Assembly (NCBI RefSeq): GCF_000024965.1
Contig: NC_013530.1
Location: forward strand, 1,178,001 to 1,242,000
From: Xylanimonas cellulosilytica DSM 15894
GTDB taxonomy: Bacteria > Actinomycetota > Actinomycetes > Actinomycetales > Cellulomonadaceae
Length of the DNA: 64,000 nt
Direction: 5' to 3'
The notes below the pieces were generated by a model. It was not told where the DNA came from. It was given only the letters and a program-made list of their open reading frames with translations, and made no database searches. A program made the translations under genes and the position numbers. This document shows positions 1-7,636 of this stretch, in pieces. Numbering within the stretch: the stretch's first letter is position 1; every line of letters begins with the position of its first letter.

Positions 1-366
1 GTGACCACGCTCCTCGCGGCGGCGCTCGGGGCGCTGCTCGTCGGTCTGTGCGAGGCGACCCGTGCGGCGGTGGCGCACCGGCGGCGCGCCGCGCTCTCCG
101 AGCGCGCGCTCGTCGTCGACGGCAACCTGCGCGCGTTCGCCGCGCGGACCGTCGCGGCGCTGGAGCTCGCCGCGGCCGTGCTCGCGGCGACCTGGGCCGC
201 CTCGGGCGCCCACGCGGCGGGCTGGCTGCCCGGCGTGCTCGGGATGGTGGTCGTCCTCGGCGGGCTCGTCGTGGCCGTCGTGCTCCTCGTGAAGGCGTCC
301 CCGCGGCCGCCACGACGTCACGCGTCGTCGCCCGCCCTGGTTGCCGGGACGGTGCCTCTCGCGTGA
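1..366 (+). CDS. small integral membrane protein, possibly cut by left edge
   Basis: Open frame from the first base (GTG) to a TGA, 121 codons visible. There are three hydrophobic stretches (about residues 4-24, 50-66 and 75-98), with the second preceded by a basic loop, so the product is probably membrane-embedded. Because GTG is the very first codon the true start may lie outside the window. The stop overlaps the start of the next gene (GTGA), so it is translationally coupled to a GntR-family regulator. Small membrane proteins paired with short GntR regulators are common in actinobacteria, but I do not recognise the family and assign no function. Confidence 0.6.
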   Translation: MTTLLAAALGALLVGLCEATRAAVAHRRRAALSERALVVDGNLRAFAARTVAALELAAAVLAATWAASGAHAAGWLPGVLGMVVVLGGLVVAVVLLVKASPRPPRRHASSPALVAGTVPLA

Positions 367-761
367 TCGTCCACGTCGACCCCGCCTCCCCGGTCCCCGT
401 CTTCGAGCAGCTCCGCGGTCAGATCGAACGGCTGGTCGTCGCGGGCACGCTCGCCCCCGGCACTCCGCTGCCGACGATCCGCGACCTCGCCACCGACCTC
501 GGCCTCGCCCGCGGGACGGTCGCCCGGGTCTACGACGAGCTCGCCCGCGACGGCCTGGTCGAGGCGCAGGGTCGCCGTGGCACGCGGGTGCTCGGCCCTG
601 GCCGCCGTCGTCCCGACGCCGCCGCACGCGCCGCCGAGCTCGCCGCCGCGGCCGACGCGTTCGCCGTCGTCGTCCGCCAGCTCGGGGCCGACGACGCCGC
701 GGCGCACGCCACGCTCGACGCCGCGCTGGGCAGGCTGGGACCACCGCCCTCCGGTGGTTGA
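363..761 (+). CDS. GntR family transcriptional regulator, YtrA-like
   Basis: A 132-residue protein with an N-terminal winged helix-turn-helix of GntR type. It opens with VDP..PVPVFEQLRGQI and continues with GTLAPGTPLPTIRDLA and ARGTVARVYDELARDGLV, the typical GntR DNA-binding sequence (about residues 4-72). The C-terminal part is short, as in the YtrA subgroup, whose members usually repress a neighbouring transporter or membrane-protein operon. The GTG start overlaps the TGA of the upstream membrane protein, so that gene is the likely target or partner. The last codons and the TGA stop are supplied by a family A repeat (751-875), so the natural C-terminus may have been changed by the repeat. 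Confidence 0.85.
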   Translation: MIVHVDPASPVPVFEQLRGQIERLVVAGTLAPGTPLPTIRDLATDLGLARGTVARVYDELARDGLVEAQGRRGTRVLGPGRRRPDAAARAAELAAAADAFAVVVRQLGADDAAAHATLDAALGRLGPPPSGG

Positions 762-875
762 GCCGCCCTCCGGTGGTTGAGCCTGTCGAAACCACCCCAC
801 GCGATCACGGTGGGGTGGTTTCGACAGGCTCAACCACCGGGGTGCGTGGGTGGTTTCGACAGGCTCAACCACCGG
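751..875. repeat. family A palindromic repeat cluster
   Basis: One truncated and three full units of the GGTGGTT-N11-AACCACC repeat. The unit at 772-797 and the inverted unit at 811-838 are separated by a short spacer and together form a long, nearly perfect hairpin. A further inverted unit ends at 875. The first truncated unit provides the stop codon of the GntR gene. The cluster lies between two genes on the + strand. Confidence 0.9.
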
Positions 876-905
876 ACCGTCGGGTGGGCGCGTTAGCCTG
901 CGGGC

Positions 906-1403
906 GTGACCCGACTCCACGTGCCCGTCCACACCCGCTGGTCCGACCTGGACGCGTATCAGCACGTCAACAACGTCGAGATGTTCCGCCTGCTGGAGGA
1001 GGCGCGCATCACGGCGTTCTGGCGGCACTCGCCCGACGAGGTGGGGGAGGACTGGCCCACCGCCATCCTCGAGACCGGCCCGCACGCCCCGTCCCACACC
1101 TTCGTCGCCGGGCAGCAGATCGAGTACCTGCGCCCGCTCGGGTTCACGCGCACCCCCGTGCGGGTCGAGCTGTGGATCGGCACCATCGGCAGCGCCAGCC
1201 TCCAGGTCTGCTACGAGGTGCACGACGGCGCACCCGGCGGGTTCCCGCGCACCGGCCCGGCCAGCGGCGCCGACCCCTACGTGCGCGCCTCGACCACGAT
1301 CGTCGTCGTCGACGCCGCCACGGGCCGGCCCCGCCGGATCACCGACGACGAGCGCGCCGCCTGGCACGAGTTCGAGGAGGCGCCGGTCGCGTTCCGGCGC
1401 TGA
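906..1403 (+). CDS. acyl-CoA thioesterase, 4HBT/YbgC-like hotdog fold
   Basis: A 165-residue single-domain hotdog protein. The N-terminal RWSDLDAYQHVNNVEMFRLLEEAR-type segment (about residues 11-34) is the signature of the 4-hydroxybenzoyl-CoA thioesterase/YbgC family; its Asp and the following His-Val-Asn-Asn are the usual catalytic region. The product is expected to hydrolyse an acyl-CoA thioester in the cytoplasm, substrate unknown. The start is GTG at 906. A second, unrelated-length thioesterase (TesB type) lies 1 kb away on the opposite strand. The gene ends 10 bp before the convergent topoisomerase gene. Confidence 0.85.
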   Translation: MTRLHVPVHTRWSDLDAYQHVNNVEMFRLLEEARITAFWRHSPDEVGEDWPTAILETGPHAPSHTFVAGQQIEYLRPLGFTRTPVRVELWIGTIGSASLQVCYEVHDGAPGGFPRTGPASGADPYVRASTTIVVVDAATGRPRRITDDERAAWHEFEEAPVAFRR

Positions 1404-1412
1404 GACCGGCGG

Positions 1413-2393
1413 TCACCCACCCAGCAGCCGCAGCACCGCGCGCTCCGCCGCCGCGTGGGTGCGGGTCGGGCCGATCGTCTCGCCGTGCTCCCACAGGTCC
1501 ACCAGCCGCGGGTCGATGTACGACGCCCGCGCCACCGCCGGGGTGTTGCCGAGCTCCTCGGCGACGTCGCGCACCACACCGGCCACCACGTGCCGGCGTG
1601 CGCGGTCCGAGCGCGGCGGCAGTCCCGCGTCCGCGAGCGCGCGCGCCGCGAGCACCGTCGCGTGCCAGGTGCGGAAGTCCTTGGGCGTCGCCTCCGGGCC
1701 GAGCTGCTCCTTGACGGCGGCCTGCACGTCCGCGCTCGTGACGTCGTGCCACGACCCGTCGCCGTTGCGCCACGCGAGCAGGTCCGTGCCGCCCCGCCGA
1801 CGCTTCATCGCAGCGACCAGCTCGGCCACCACGGGATCGTCGACCTCGACCTCGCGGATCTGGCCGCTCTTGGCCGGGTACCGGAAGCGGACGGTCCCTT
1901 CCGCACCCACGACCACGTGCTCCTTGCGGATGGTCGCCAGGCCGAAGCTGCGGTGCTTCGTCGCGTAGATCTCGCCGCCCGCACGGAAGTACGCCAGGTC
2001 GAGCAGCCGGAAGGCCAGCGCCGCCACCCTCAGAGGGCCGAGGCCCGGCTCGGCGAGCGCCCGGGCCACGCGGCGCCGGGCCGCAGGCAACCGCGCCGCA
2101 ACCTCCAGCACGTGGTCGTGCTTGCGTCGTCGTCGTCGCTGCGTCCACTCCTCGTGGTACAGGTACTGGCCGCGTCCGGCGTCGTCACGGCCGAACGCCT
2201 GCAGGTGACCGTCCGGGTACCGGCAGATCCACACCTCGCGCCACGCGGGCGGGATCGCCAGCCGACGGCAGCGGGCGAGCGCGGCCTCGTCCCGCAACGG
2301 CACGCCGTCGACGTCGAGATACACCCAGCCGCGCCCCGCACGCCGCCGCCCGAACCCGGGGGCCGAGGCGGACACACGACGCAGGCGGGGCAT
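1413..2393 (-). CDS. DNA topoisomerase IB (poxvirus/eukaryote-like)
   Basis: A 326-residue type IB topoisomerase, which relaxes supercoils through a 3'-phosphotyrosine intermediate. Visible features are the N-terminal GRGWVYLDVDG..L.D region and GLATIRKEHV (catalytic Arg). FRYPAKSGQIREVEV carries the beta-hairpin Lys. DFRTWHATVLAA carries the second Arg with His at the Lys/His position, and ASYIDPR holds the nucleophilic Tyr (about residue 292). The length matches small bacterial TopIB enzymes, which are accessory to the essential TopIA and gyrase. I chose the ATG at 2393 (MPRLRR), since upstream extension would run into the preceding gene. It is probably the last gene of a glbO-tesB-topIB transcript. 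Confidence 0.9.
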   Translation of the reverse strand: MPRLRRVSASAPGFGRRRAGRGWVYLDVDGVPLRDEAALARCRRLAIPPAWREVWICRYPDGHLQAFGRDDAGRGQYLYHEEWTQRRRRRKHDHVLEVAARLPAARRRVARALAEPGLGPLRVAALAFRLLDLAYFRAGGEIYATKHRSFGLATIRKEHVVVGAEGTVRFRYPAKSGQIREVEVDDPVVAELVAAMKRRRGGTDLLAWRNGDGSWHDVTSADVQAAVKEQLGPEATPKDFRTWHATVLAARALADAGLPPRSDRARRHVVAGVVRDVAEELGNTPAVARASYIDPRLVDLWEHGETIGPTRTHAAAERAVLRLLGG

Positions 2394-2433
2394 GAGCCCA
2401 TGCTGGCCTGGCGACCCGCGACTCGCAGGCCCG

Positions 2434-3336
2434 TCAGGCGGGCAGCCGGACCATGCCCTCCTGGGCGATCGACGCCACCAGCACCCCGTCCCGCGTGTAC
2501 ACGCGGGCGAAGCCCAGCGCACGGCCGCCCTGCGCCGTCGGCGCCTCCTGGACGAACAGCAGCCAGTCGTCGACGCGTGCGTCGCGGTGCCACCACATGG
2601 CGTGGTCGAGGCTCGCCATCGGCACGCCGGCGCCCACGTCCTGCCACGACTTCCCGGCCCCGCGCAGCGCCGGCTCCAGCATCACCTGGTCGCACGCGTA
2701 CGCGAGCAGCGCGCGGTGCAGCAGCCGGTCGTCCGTCGGCAGCTCGTGCCGGGCCCGCACCCACACCATCTGGCGGTCCGACGGCGCAGCGTCGGGCCGC
2801 AGGAACAGGGAGCCGCCCACGTGGGCCAGCTCGAACGCCGAGTCCACCGACCACCAGCGCGCCGCCGGGTGGTCGATCCCGCCGAGCTCGTCGAACGCGC
2901 TGCGCACATCCTCGGGAGCGGGGACGTCGTCGGGCGCGGACCGCTGGTAGTCGTAGCCCGGCTGGTCCTCCTGGAAGGAGACCGTCAGCGACAGGATCGG
3001 CTTGTTGTTCTGGATCGCGTGCGTGCGGCGGGCCGAGAAGGAACGGCCGTCCCGGAGGCGTTCGACGGCGAAGTCGATCGGCACGTCGAGGGCACCCTCG
3101 CGCAGGAAGTAGGCGTGCATCGAGTGCGGTGCGCGCTCGGCGTCGACCGTCCTGCCGCAGGCGACGACCGCCTGCGCGAGCACCTGGCCGCCGTAGGCAC
3201 GGTTGCCGAGGCCCGGGACGGAGTCGCCGCGCCACACGTCGTCCTCGCCGCGCGGCCCCCAACCCTCGATCTCGCGCAGGTCGAGGACCGCGAGAAGCCG
3301 GTCGAGGGCGTCGGGCCGGGTGAGCTGTTCCGTCAT
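2434..3336 (-). CDS. tesB: acyl-CoA thioesterase II (TesB family)
   Basis: A 300-residue double-hotdog thioesterase that hydrolyses medium- and long-chain acyl-CoA. Both halves are recognisable. The N-terminal half has GNRAYGGQVLAQAVVAC and the HSMHAYFLREG..D.PI segment followed by RDGRSFSARRTHAIQ. The C-terminal half has WVRARHELP, ASLDHAMWWHRD (active-site Asp region) and GGRALGFARVYTRDG. Length is close to the 285-300 residues usual for TesB. Its ATG lies 1 nt after the stop of the truncated-haemoglobin gene, so the two are almost certainly co-transcribed. A TesB-like gene near glbO is also seen in mycobacterial synteny. Confidence 0.92.
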   Translation of the reverse strand: MTEQLTRPDALDRLLAVLDLREIEGWGPRGEDDVWRGDSVPGLGNRAYGGQVLAQAVVACGRTVDAERAPHSMHAYFLREGALDVPIDFAVERLRDGRSFSARRTHAIQNNKPILSLTVSFQEDQPGYDYQRSAPDDVPAPEDVRSAFDELGGIDHPAARWWSVDSAFELAHVGGSLFLRPDAAPSDRQMVWVRARHELPTDDRLLHRALLAYACDQVMLEPALRGAGKSWQDVGAGVPMASLDHAMWWHRDARVDDWLLFVQEAPTAQGGRALGFARVYTRDGVLVASIAQEGMVRLPA

Positions 3337-3337
3337 G

Positions 3338-3721
3338 TCATCCCTCGAAGGTATTGATCAGCGAGTGGGCCGCCCGCTCCAGGTAGTCCCACAGCTGGGA
3401 CTCGTGCATCGGTGCCAGGCCGAGCGAGGCGACGGCGTCGCGCATGTGCGCCAGCCAGCGGTCGCGGGCGTCCGGGTTGACCTTGTAGGGCGCGTGCCGC
3501 ATCCGCAGCCGGGGGTGCCCGCGCTGTTCCGAGTACGTCGTCGGGCCGCCCCAGTACTGCTCGAGGAACAGGGTGAGGCGCTCCTTGGCCGGACCCAGAT
3601 CCTCCTCGGGGTACATCGCGCGCAGCACGTCGTCGCCCGCGACACCCTCGTAGAACCGGTCCACCAGCCGCACGAACGTCGCGTGCCCGCCGACGGCGTC
3701 GAAGAACGTGCCAGGAATCAC
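3338..3721 (-). CDS. glbO: group II truncated haemoglobin (trHbO)
   Basis: A 127-residue haem protein very similar in pattern to M. tuberculosis GlbO. Visible features are [20 protein letters not shown] with the B10 Tyr (about residue 24) and CD1 Tyr (about 37), the group-II signature [20 protein letters not shown], the proximal F8 His in RMRHAPYKV (about 76) and the G8 Trp in RDRWLAHM (about 89). Group II globins bind oxygen tightly and are linked to oxygen/NO/peroxide chemistry near the membrane. The start is GTG at 3721; an upstream ATG is closed immediately by a stop. First gene of the glbO-tesB-topIB set. Confidence 0.94.
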   Translation of the reverse strand: MIPGTFFDAVGGHATFVRLVDRFYEGVAGDDVLRAMYPEEDLGPAKERLTLFLEQYWGGPTTYSEQRGHPRLRMRHAPYKVNPDARDRWLAHMRDAVASLGLAPMHESQLWDYLERAAHSLINTFEG

Positions 3722-3830
3722 TCGCCCATGGTGCCAGACCGGTGGCCGCCGCCGCGCACGTGCTCAGCACCGCCCCGGGAGGGCTAGGCTGGTGCAGGAC
3801 CTGCAAAGGCGCAAGGGACGGAGACCAAGA

Positions 3831-4064
3831 ATGACGAAGGCTGACCAGATCCTCGCGGCGCTCGGCGGCACCACGAACGTCGTCGAGCTCGAACCGTGCA
3901 TCACACGGCTGCGTGTGCAGGTCACGGACCCCGCGTTGGTCGACGAGCCCCGGCTCAAGCAGTCCGGCGCGTTCGGCGTCGTGCGCTCCGGCCGCGTCAT
4001 CCAGGTGATCGTCGGCCCGGAGGCCGACGACCTCGCCGCAGAGATGGACGCGCTGCGCGCCTAG
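3831..4064 (+). CDS. stand-alone PTS EIIB domain, glucose/GlcNAc type
   Basis: A 77-residue protein consisting only of a glucose-family phosphotransferase EIIB domain. The phosphorylated Cys lies in ELEPCITRLRVQVTD (about residue 23), and the family motif GAFGVVRSGRVIQVIVGPEAD follows. EIIB takes phosphate from EIIA and passes it to the sugar held by the membrane EIIC domain. Neither EIIA nor EIIC is adjacent, so partners must be encoded elsewhere. Separate EIIB genes of this size are known in actinobacteria. The ATG at 3831 follows a purine-rich GGACGGAGA ribosome site. A strong terminator follows directly. Confidence 0.9.
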   Translation: MTKADQILAALGGTTNVVELEPCITRLRVQVTDPALVDEPRLKQSGAFGVVRSGRVIQVIVGPEADDLAAEMDALRA

Positions 4065-4075
4065 AAGAACCAGCA

Positions 4076-4117
4076 CGCCCGACGCCGGTGCCCCGCAGAG
4101 GGCACCGGCGTCGGGCG
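4076..4117. terminator. hairpin terminator between EIIB and mscS
   Basis: A perfect 17-bp stem (CGCCCGACGCCGGTGCC and its complement) with an 8-nt loop, 12 bp after the EIIB stop and 16 bp before the end of the convergent mscS gene. There is no clear U-tract, as is usual in high-GC actinobacteria. The symmetry suits both directions. Confidence 0.8.
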
Positions 4118-4132
4118 TTCGACGAGGATGGG

Positions 4133-5158
4133 TCAGGCGTCGGGGGCGGCCGTGGTCACGATGATCCCCGCGTCGCGGAGCTGCGCGTAGGCGGCCACGA
4201 GCAGCGCACGCATCACCTCGCCGTCCGTGCCCGGCCGCACCCGGGTGTGCATCGTGAACGTGTAGGAGCCCTCGGTGATGGCGTCGACGCCCCGCACGCT
4301 CGGGGTCTCCAGCAGATCGCCCGCCAGCGTGTCGTCGGACTGCACGATGTCGACGGCGCGGCCCAGCGCCGCCCGCACCGTGGCGATGTCCGAGCCCACG
4401 GGCACCTTGATCTCCGCCACCGCCCGCGCCCACTGCTGGGTGTGGTTGCCGGCGCGCAGGATCTCGCCGTTGCGCACGTGCCACAGGGTGCCGTCGAAGC
4501 TGCGCACGTGCGTCAGCCGCAGGTCCATCTTCTCGACGACGCCGACGGCGCCCGCCCCGAGGTCGACCTCGTCGCCGACGCCGTACTGGTCCTCGATGAG
4601 GATGAACAGGCCCGACAGGAAGTCGCGGACGAGGGACTGGGCGCCGAAACCGACCGCGACGGCGACGACGCCCGCCGTGCCCACGAGGTACCCGACGATC
4701 TTCTCCGCACCGACGGCGCCCAGGATGAACAGCGCCATCGCGGTCATGATGACGATGGTCGCGGCCGAGGTCAGCACCGACCCGACCGTGCGGGCGCGCC
4801 GCGACCGCCGCTGCTTGACCTCGGGGCTGACCAGGCCGAGCGTGTCCTCGACGAGGATCTTGCGCGCGCGCACGCGCTTGCCCTCCGCCCCGCCGGCCTC
4901 CTCCGCCAGCACGTAGGCGCGGTGGTACCCGTTGGCGATGCGCTCGGTCACGTGCCCGATGAGGCGGCGCACCAGCGCGAGCACGATCAGCCCGACGGCG
5001 AGCACGATGAGCACCTGCAGCGGCCAGCCGGTGAACCACTCCCAGAACGCGGAGGCCTTCTCCTCGCCGAGGCGGACGATCTCGGGCGTCGAGCCCGGGT
5101 CCGGGGTCGTGGAGCCGAGGCGGGCGAGGGTCAGGGGGATCGAGGCGAGGTCCGTCAC
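4133..5158 (-). CDS. mscS: small-conductance mechanosensitive channel, MscS family
   Basis: A 341-residue membrane channel expected to open under membrane tension and release solutes after osmotic downshock. Hydrophobic helices occur at about residues 33-55, 130-150 and 157-180. The pore-lining TM3 reads GTAGVVAVAVGFGAQSLV, followed by RDFLSGLFILIEDQYGVGD, a classic MscS beta-domain entry. The C-terminal cytoplasmic domain (VGVVEKMDLRLTHVRSFDGTL) is intact. GTG at 5158 was chosen because the longer frame upstream lacks family similarity and overlaps the malQ promoter region. Transcribed divergently from malQ. Confidence 0.92.
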   Translation of the reverse strand: MTDLASIPLTLARLGSTTPDPGSTPEIVRLGEEKASAFWEWFTGWPLQVLIVLAVGLIVLALVRRLIGHVTERIANGYHRAYVLAEEAGGAEGKRVRARKILVEDTLGLVSPEVKQRRSRRARTVGSVLTSAATIVIMTAMALFILGAVGAEKIVGYLVGTAGVVAVAVGFGAQSLVRDFLSGLFILIEDQYGVGDEVDLGAGAVGVVEKMDLRLTHVRSFDGTLWHVRNGEILRAGNHTQQWARAVAEIKVPVGSDIATVRAALGRAVDIVQSDDTLAGDLLETPSVRGVDAITEGSYTFTMHTRVRPGTDGEVMRALLVAAYAQLRDAGIIVTTAAPDA

Positions 5159-5294
5159 GCGCCCCACCGTAACCGCGCCCGCTGACCGTCCGATGTGCCG
5201 TGGGGCGCGACCCGGCGCCGCCCGCGCGGGCAAGGCGCGTCCGCCAGGGGGAACCCGCCGGGCTTCGCCGCTGGCCAGGTGGCAAGATCGACTC

Positions 5295-7448
5295 GTGACC
5301 CAGACGACGCCGCCCGACGAGATTCCCGCCGAGCTCCGGGAGCTCTCGCACGTGCACGGGGTGCGCACCGAGTTCTACGGCTTCGACGGCACGCCGGTCC
5401 AGGTGCGCGCCTCGACGCTCGTCGCGGTCCTGGAGGCGCTCGGCGTCCCCGCGACCACGCGCAACCAGGTCCAGATGTCCCTCGCGCTCGCCCGCGACGA
5501 CGAGTGGCGCCAGGCGCTGCCGCCCACCGTCGTCGTCCGCCAGGGCATCGACGCCACCGTGCCCGTCCACGTCACCGACGGCTCCACGGTCCAGGTCTGG
5601 GTCGAGCTCGACGGCGCGGAGCCGCTCGCGGCGCGGCGCGGCCATCGCGAGCGCCGCGACCTGCCGCAGGTCGAGCACTACGTCGAGCCGCGCATGGTGG
5701 ACGGGCGCCGCATCGGGCGCGCGACCTTCGCCGTCCCGGCCGACCTGCCGCTCGGCTGGCACACGCTGCACGCCACGTCCGACGGCGCGGAGGCGAAGAC
5801 CACCCTCGTCGTGACGCCGCAGCGCCTCACGCTGCCGCCCGCCGTCGAGCAGGGGCAGGTCTGGGGGCTGCTGGTGCAGCTCTACTCGGTGCGCTCGCGC
5901 ACCTCGTGGGGGCTGGGCGACCTCGCCGACCTCGCCGACATCGCCTGGCTGGCCGCGCACCGTGGCGGCGCCGACTTCGTCGCGATCAACCCGCTCGCGG
6001 CCGCCGAGCCCACGGTGCCGATGACGCCGTCGCCCTACCTGCCCACCTCGCGCCGGTTCCTCAACCCGATCTACGTGCGCGTCGAGGACATCCTGGAGAC
6101 GGCGTACCTCTCGGCCGCCGACCGCTCGCTGGTCGAGTGGGCCGCCGAGCCGGTGCGTGACCGGGCCACGGACCCGGGCCCCATCGACCGCGACGCCGTC
6201 TGGGAGGCCAAGAAGGCCGCCCTCGAGGTCGTGTTCACGGCCCCGCGGCGTGCCGCCCGTCAGGCCGCCTACGAGGAGTTCGTCACCGAGCAGGGCGCCG
6301 GCCTGCGCGACTTCGCCACCTGGTGCGCGATCACCGAGCACCTGGCCGGCAAGGACTGGCCGCGCGAGCTGTCCACCCCGGACGCGCCCGCCGTGCGCGC
6401 GCTGCGCGAGCGGCTGCGCGAGCGCGTCGAGTTCCACATGTGGTTGCAGTGGGTGGCAGACGAGCAGAAGACGGTCGCGCAGCGGACGGCGCGTGAGGCC
6501 GGGATGAAGATCGGCATCATGCACGACCTCGCCGTCGGCGTGCACCCCGAGGGTGCCGACGCGTGGGCGAACGGCGCCTACCTGGCCCGCGGCGTCGAGG
6601 TCGGCGCCCCGCCGGACATGTACAACCAGCAGGGGCAGAACTGGTCGCAGCCGCCGTGGAACCCCCGCGCGCTCGCCAAGGCCGGGTACGCCCCCTACCG
6701 CGACATGCTGCGCACGGTGCTGCGCTCCGCGGGCGCGCTGCGCGCCGACCACATCCTCGGCCTGTTCCGGCTGTGGTGGATCCCGGGCGGCTCGAAGGCG
6801 TCCGCCGGCACGTACGTCGCGTACGACCACGAGGCGATGGTGGGCATCCTGTGCCTGGAGGCGCACCGGGCCGGCGCCGTCGTCGTCGGCGAGGACCTGG
6901 GCGTGTTCGAGCCGTGGGTGCGCGACTACCTCGCCGACCGCGGCATCCTCGGCACGTCGGTCATGTGGTTCGAGCAGGAGAACGGCGGGCCGCTGCCCCC
7001 CGAGAAGTACCGGCACCTGACCATGGCGTCCGTGGGCACGCACGACATGCCGCCGACCGCCGGGTACCTCGCCGGCGAGCACGTGGACCTGCGCGAGCGG
7101 CTCGGGCTGCTCACCGAGCCGGTCGAGGTCGTCCGCCGCCGTGCCCGCGCCGAGCGCGAGGTCTTCGTGCGGGTACTGGTCGAGCGTGGGCTCGTGCGCG
7201 AGGACGCCTCGGAGCGCGAGATCGTCGAGGCCATGCACCGGTACCTGCGCCAGACGCCGTCGGCGCTGTTCGGCGTCCAGCTCGTCGACATGGTGGGGGA
7301 GCGGCGGTCGCAGAACCAGCCCGGCACCGACCAGGAGTACCCGAACTGGAAGGTGCCGCTGGGCGACGCTAACGGCAACCCGATCCTCCTGGAGGACCTC
7401 TTCGACAGCCAGCGCCTGCGCAGCCTCATCGAGGCGCTGAACGCCTGA
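5295..7448 (+). CDS. malQ: 4-alpha-glucanotransferase (amylomaltase, GH77)
   Basis: A 717-residue cytoplasmic enzyme that transfers alpha-1,4-glucan segments between maltodextrins. GH77 motifs are visible: the substrate-binding SPYLPTSRRFLNPIYV, the nucleophile Asp in ALRADHILGLFRLWWIP (about residue 484), the acid/base Glu in VVVGEDLG (about 532), and the stabilising Asp in SVGTHDMP (about 582). The N-terminal ~150 residues form the extra domain typical of long actinobacterial MalQ. Start GTG at 5295. Together with the debranching-type enzyme and sugar ABC transporter near 47-52 kb it suggests active alpha-glucan metabolism. A family A repeat cluster follows the stop. Confidence 0.96.
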   Translation: MTQTTPPDEIPAELRELSHVHGVRTEFYGFDGTPVQVRASTLVAVLEALGVPATTRNQVQMSLALARDDEWRQALPPTVVVRQGIDATVPVHVTDGSTVQVWVELDGAEPLAARRGHRERRDLPQVEHYVEPRMVDGRRIGRATFAVPADLPLGWHTLHATSDGAEAKTTLVVTPQRLTLPPAVEQGQVWGLLVQLYSVRSRTSWGLGDLADLADIAWLAAHRGGADFVAINPLAAAEPTVPMTPSPYLPTSRRFLNPIYVRVEDILETAYLSAADRSLVEWAAEPVRDRATDPGPIDRDAVWEAKKAALEVVFTAPRRAARQAAYEEFVTEQGAGLRDFATWCAITEHLAGKDWPRELSTPDAPAVRALRERLRERVEFHMWLQWVADEQKTVAQRTAREAGMKIGIMHDLAVGVHPEGADAWANGAYLARGVEVGAPPDMYNQQGQNWSQPPWNPRALAKAGYAPYRDMLRTVLRSAGALRADHILGLFRLWWIPGGSKASAGTYVAYDHEAMVGILCLEAHRAGAVVVGEDLGVFEPWVRDYLADRGILGTSVMWFEQENGGPLPPEKYRHLTMASVGTHDMPPTAGYLAGEHVDLRERLGLLTEPVEVVRRRARAEREVFVRVLVERGLVREDASEREIVEAMHRYLRQTPSALFGVQLVDMVGERRSQNQPGTDQEYPNWKVPLGDANGNPILLEDLFDSQRLRSLIEALNA

Positions 7449-7453
7449 GCACC

Positions 7454-7632
7454 CCGGCGGTTGAGCCGCCAGACCCCGGCGGTTGAGCCACCCCGTCCCC
7501 GGTGGTTGAGCTTGTCGAAACCACCCCACGCGATCACGGTGGGGTGGTTTCGACAGGCTCAACCACCGGGGTTCGTGGTTTCGACAGGCTCAACCACCGG
7601 GGTTCGTGGTTTCGACAGGCTCAACCACCGGG
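7454..7632. repeat. family A palindromic repeat cluster between malQ and pepN
   Basis: Two truncated units (GGCGGTTGAGCC), one full forward unit from 7501 with one base change (GAGCTTG), and three inverted units ending at 7632. Forward and first inverted units plus spacer form a long stem-loop nearly identical to that at 772-838, including the spacer CACGCGATCACGGTG. The cluster fills the whole gap between two convergent genes, so it may act as a two-way terminator. Confidence 0.9.
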
Positions 7633-7636
7633 TCCC

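Noticed and set aside
751-875. Family A clusters as CRISPR arrays or attachment sites
   Set aside because: Units lie in both orientations with variable short gaps, no cas or integrase genes are present, and units are palindromic.
3333-7562. Very long open frame (over 1400 codons) on the minus strand
   Set aside because: It runs antisense through malQ and through mscS in another frame. It has Arg/Gly/Ala-biased composition and no domain; it is a GC-rich shadow frame.
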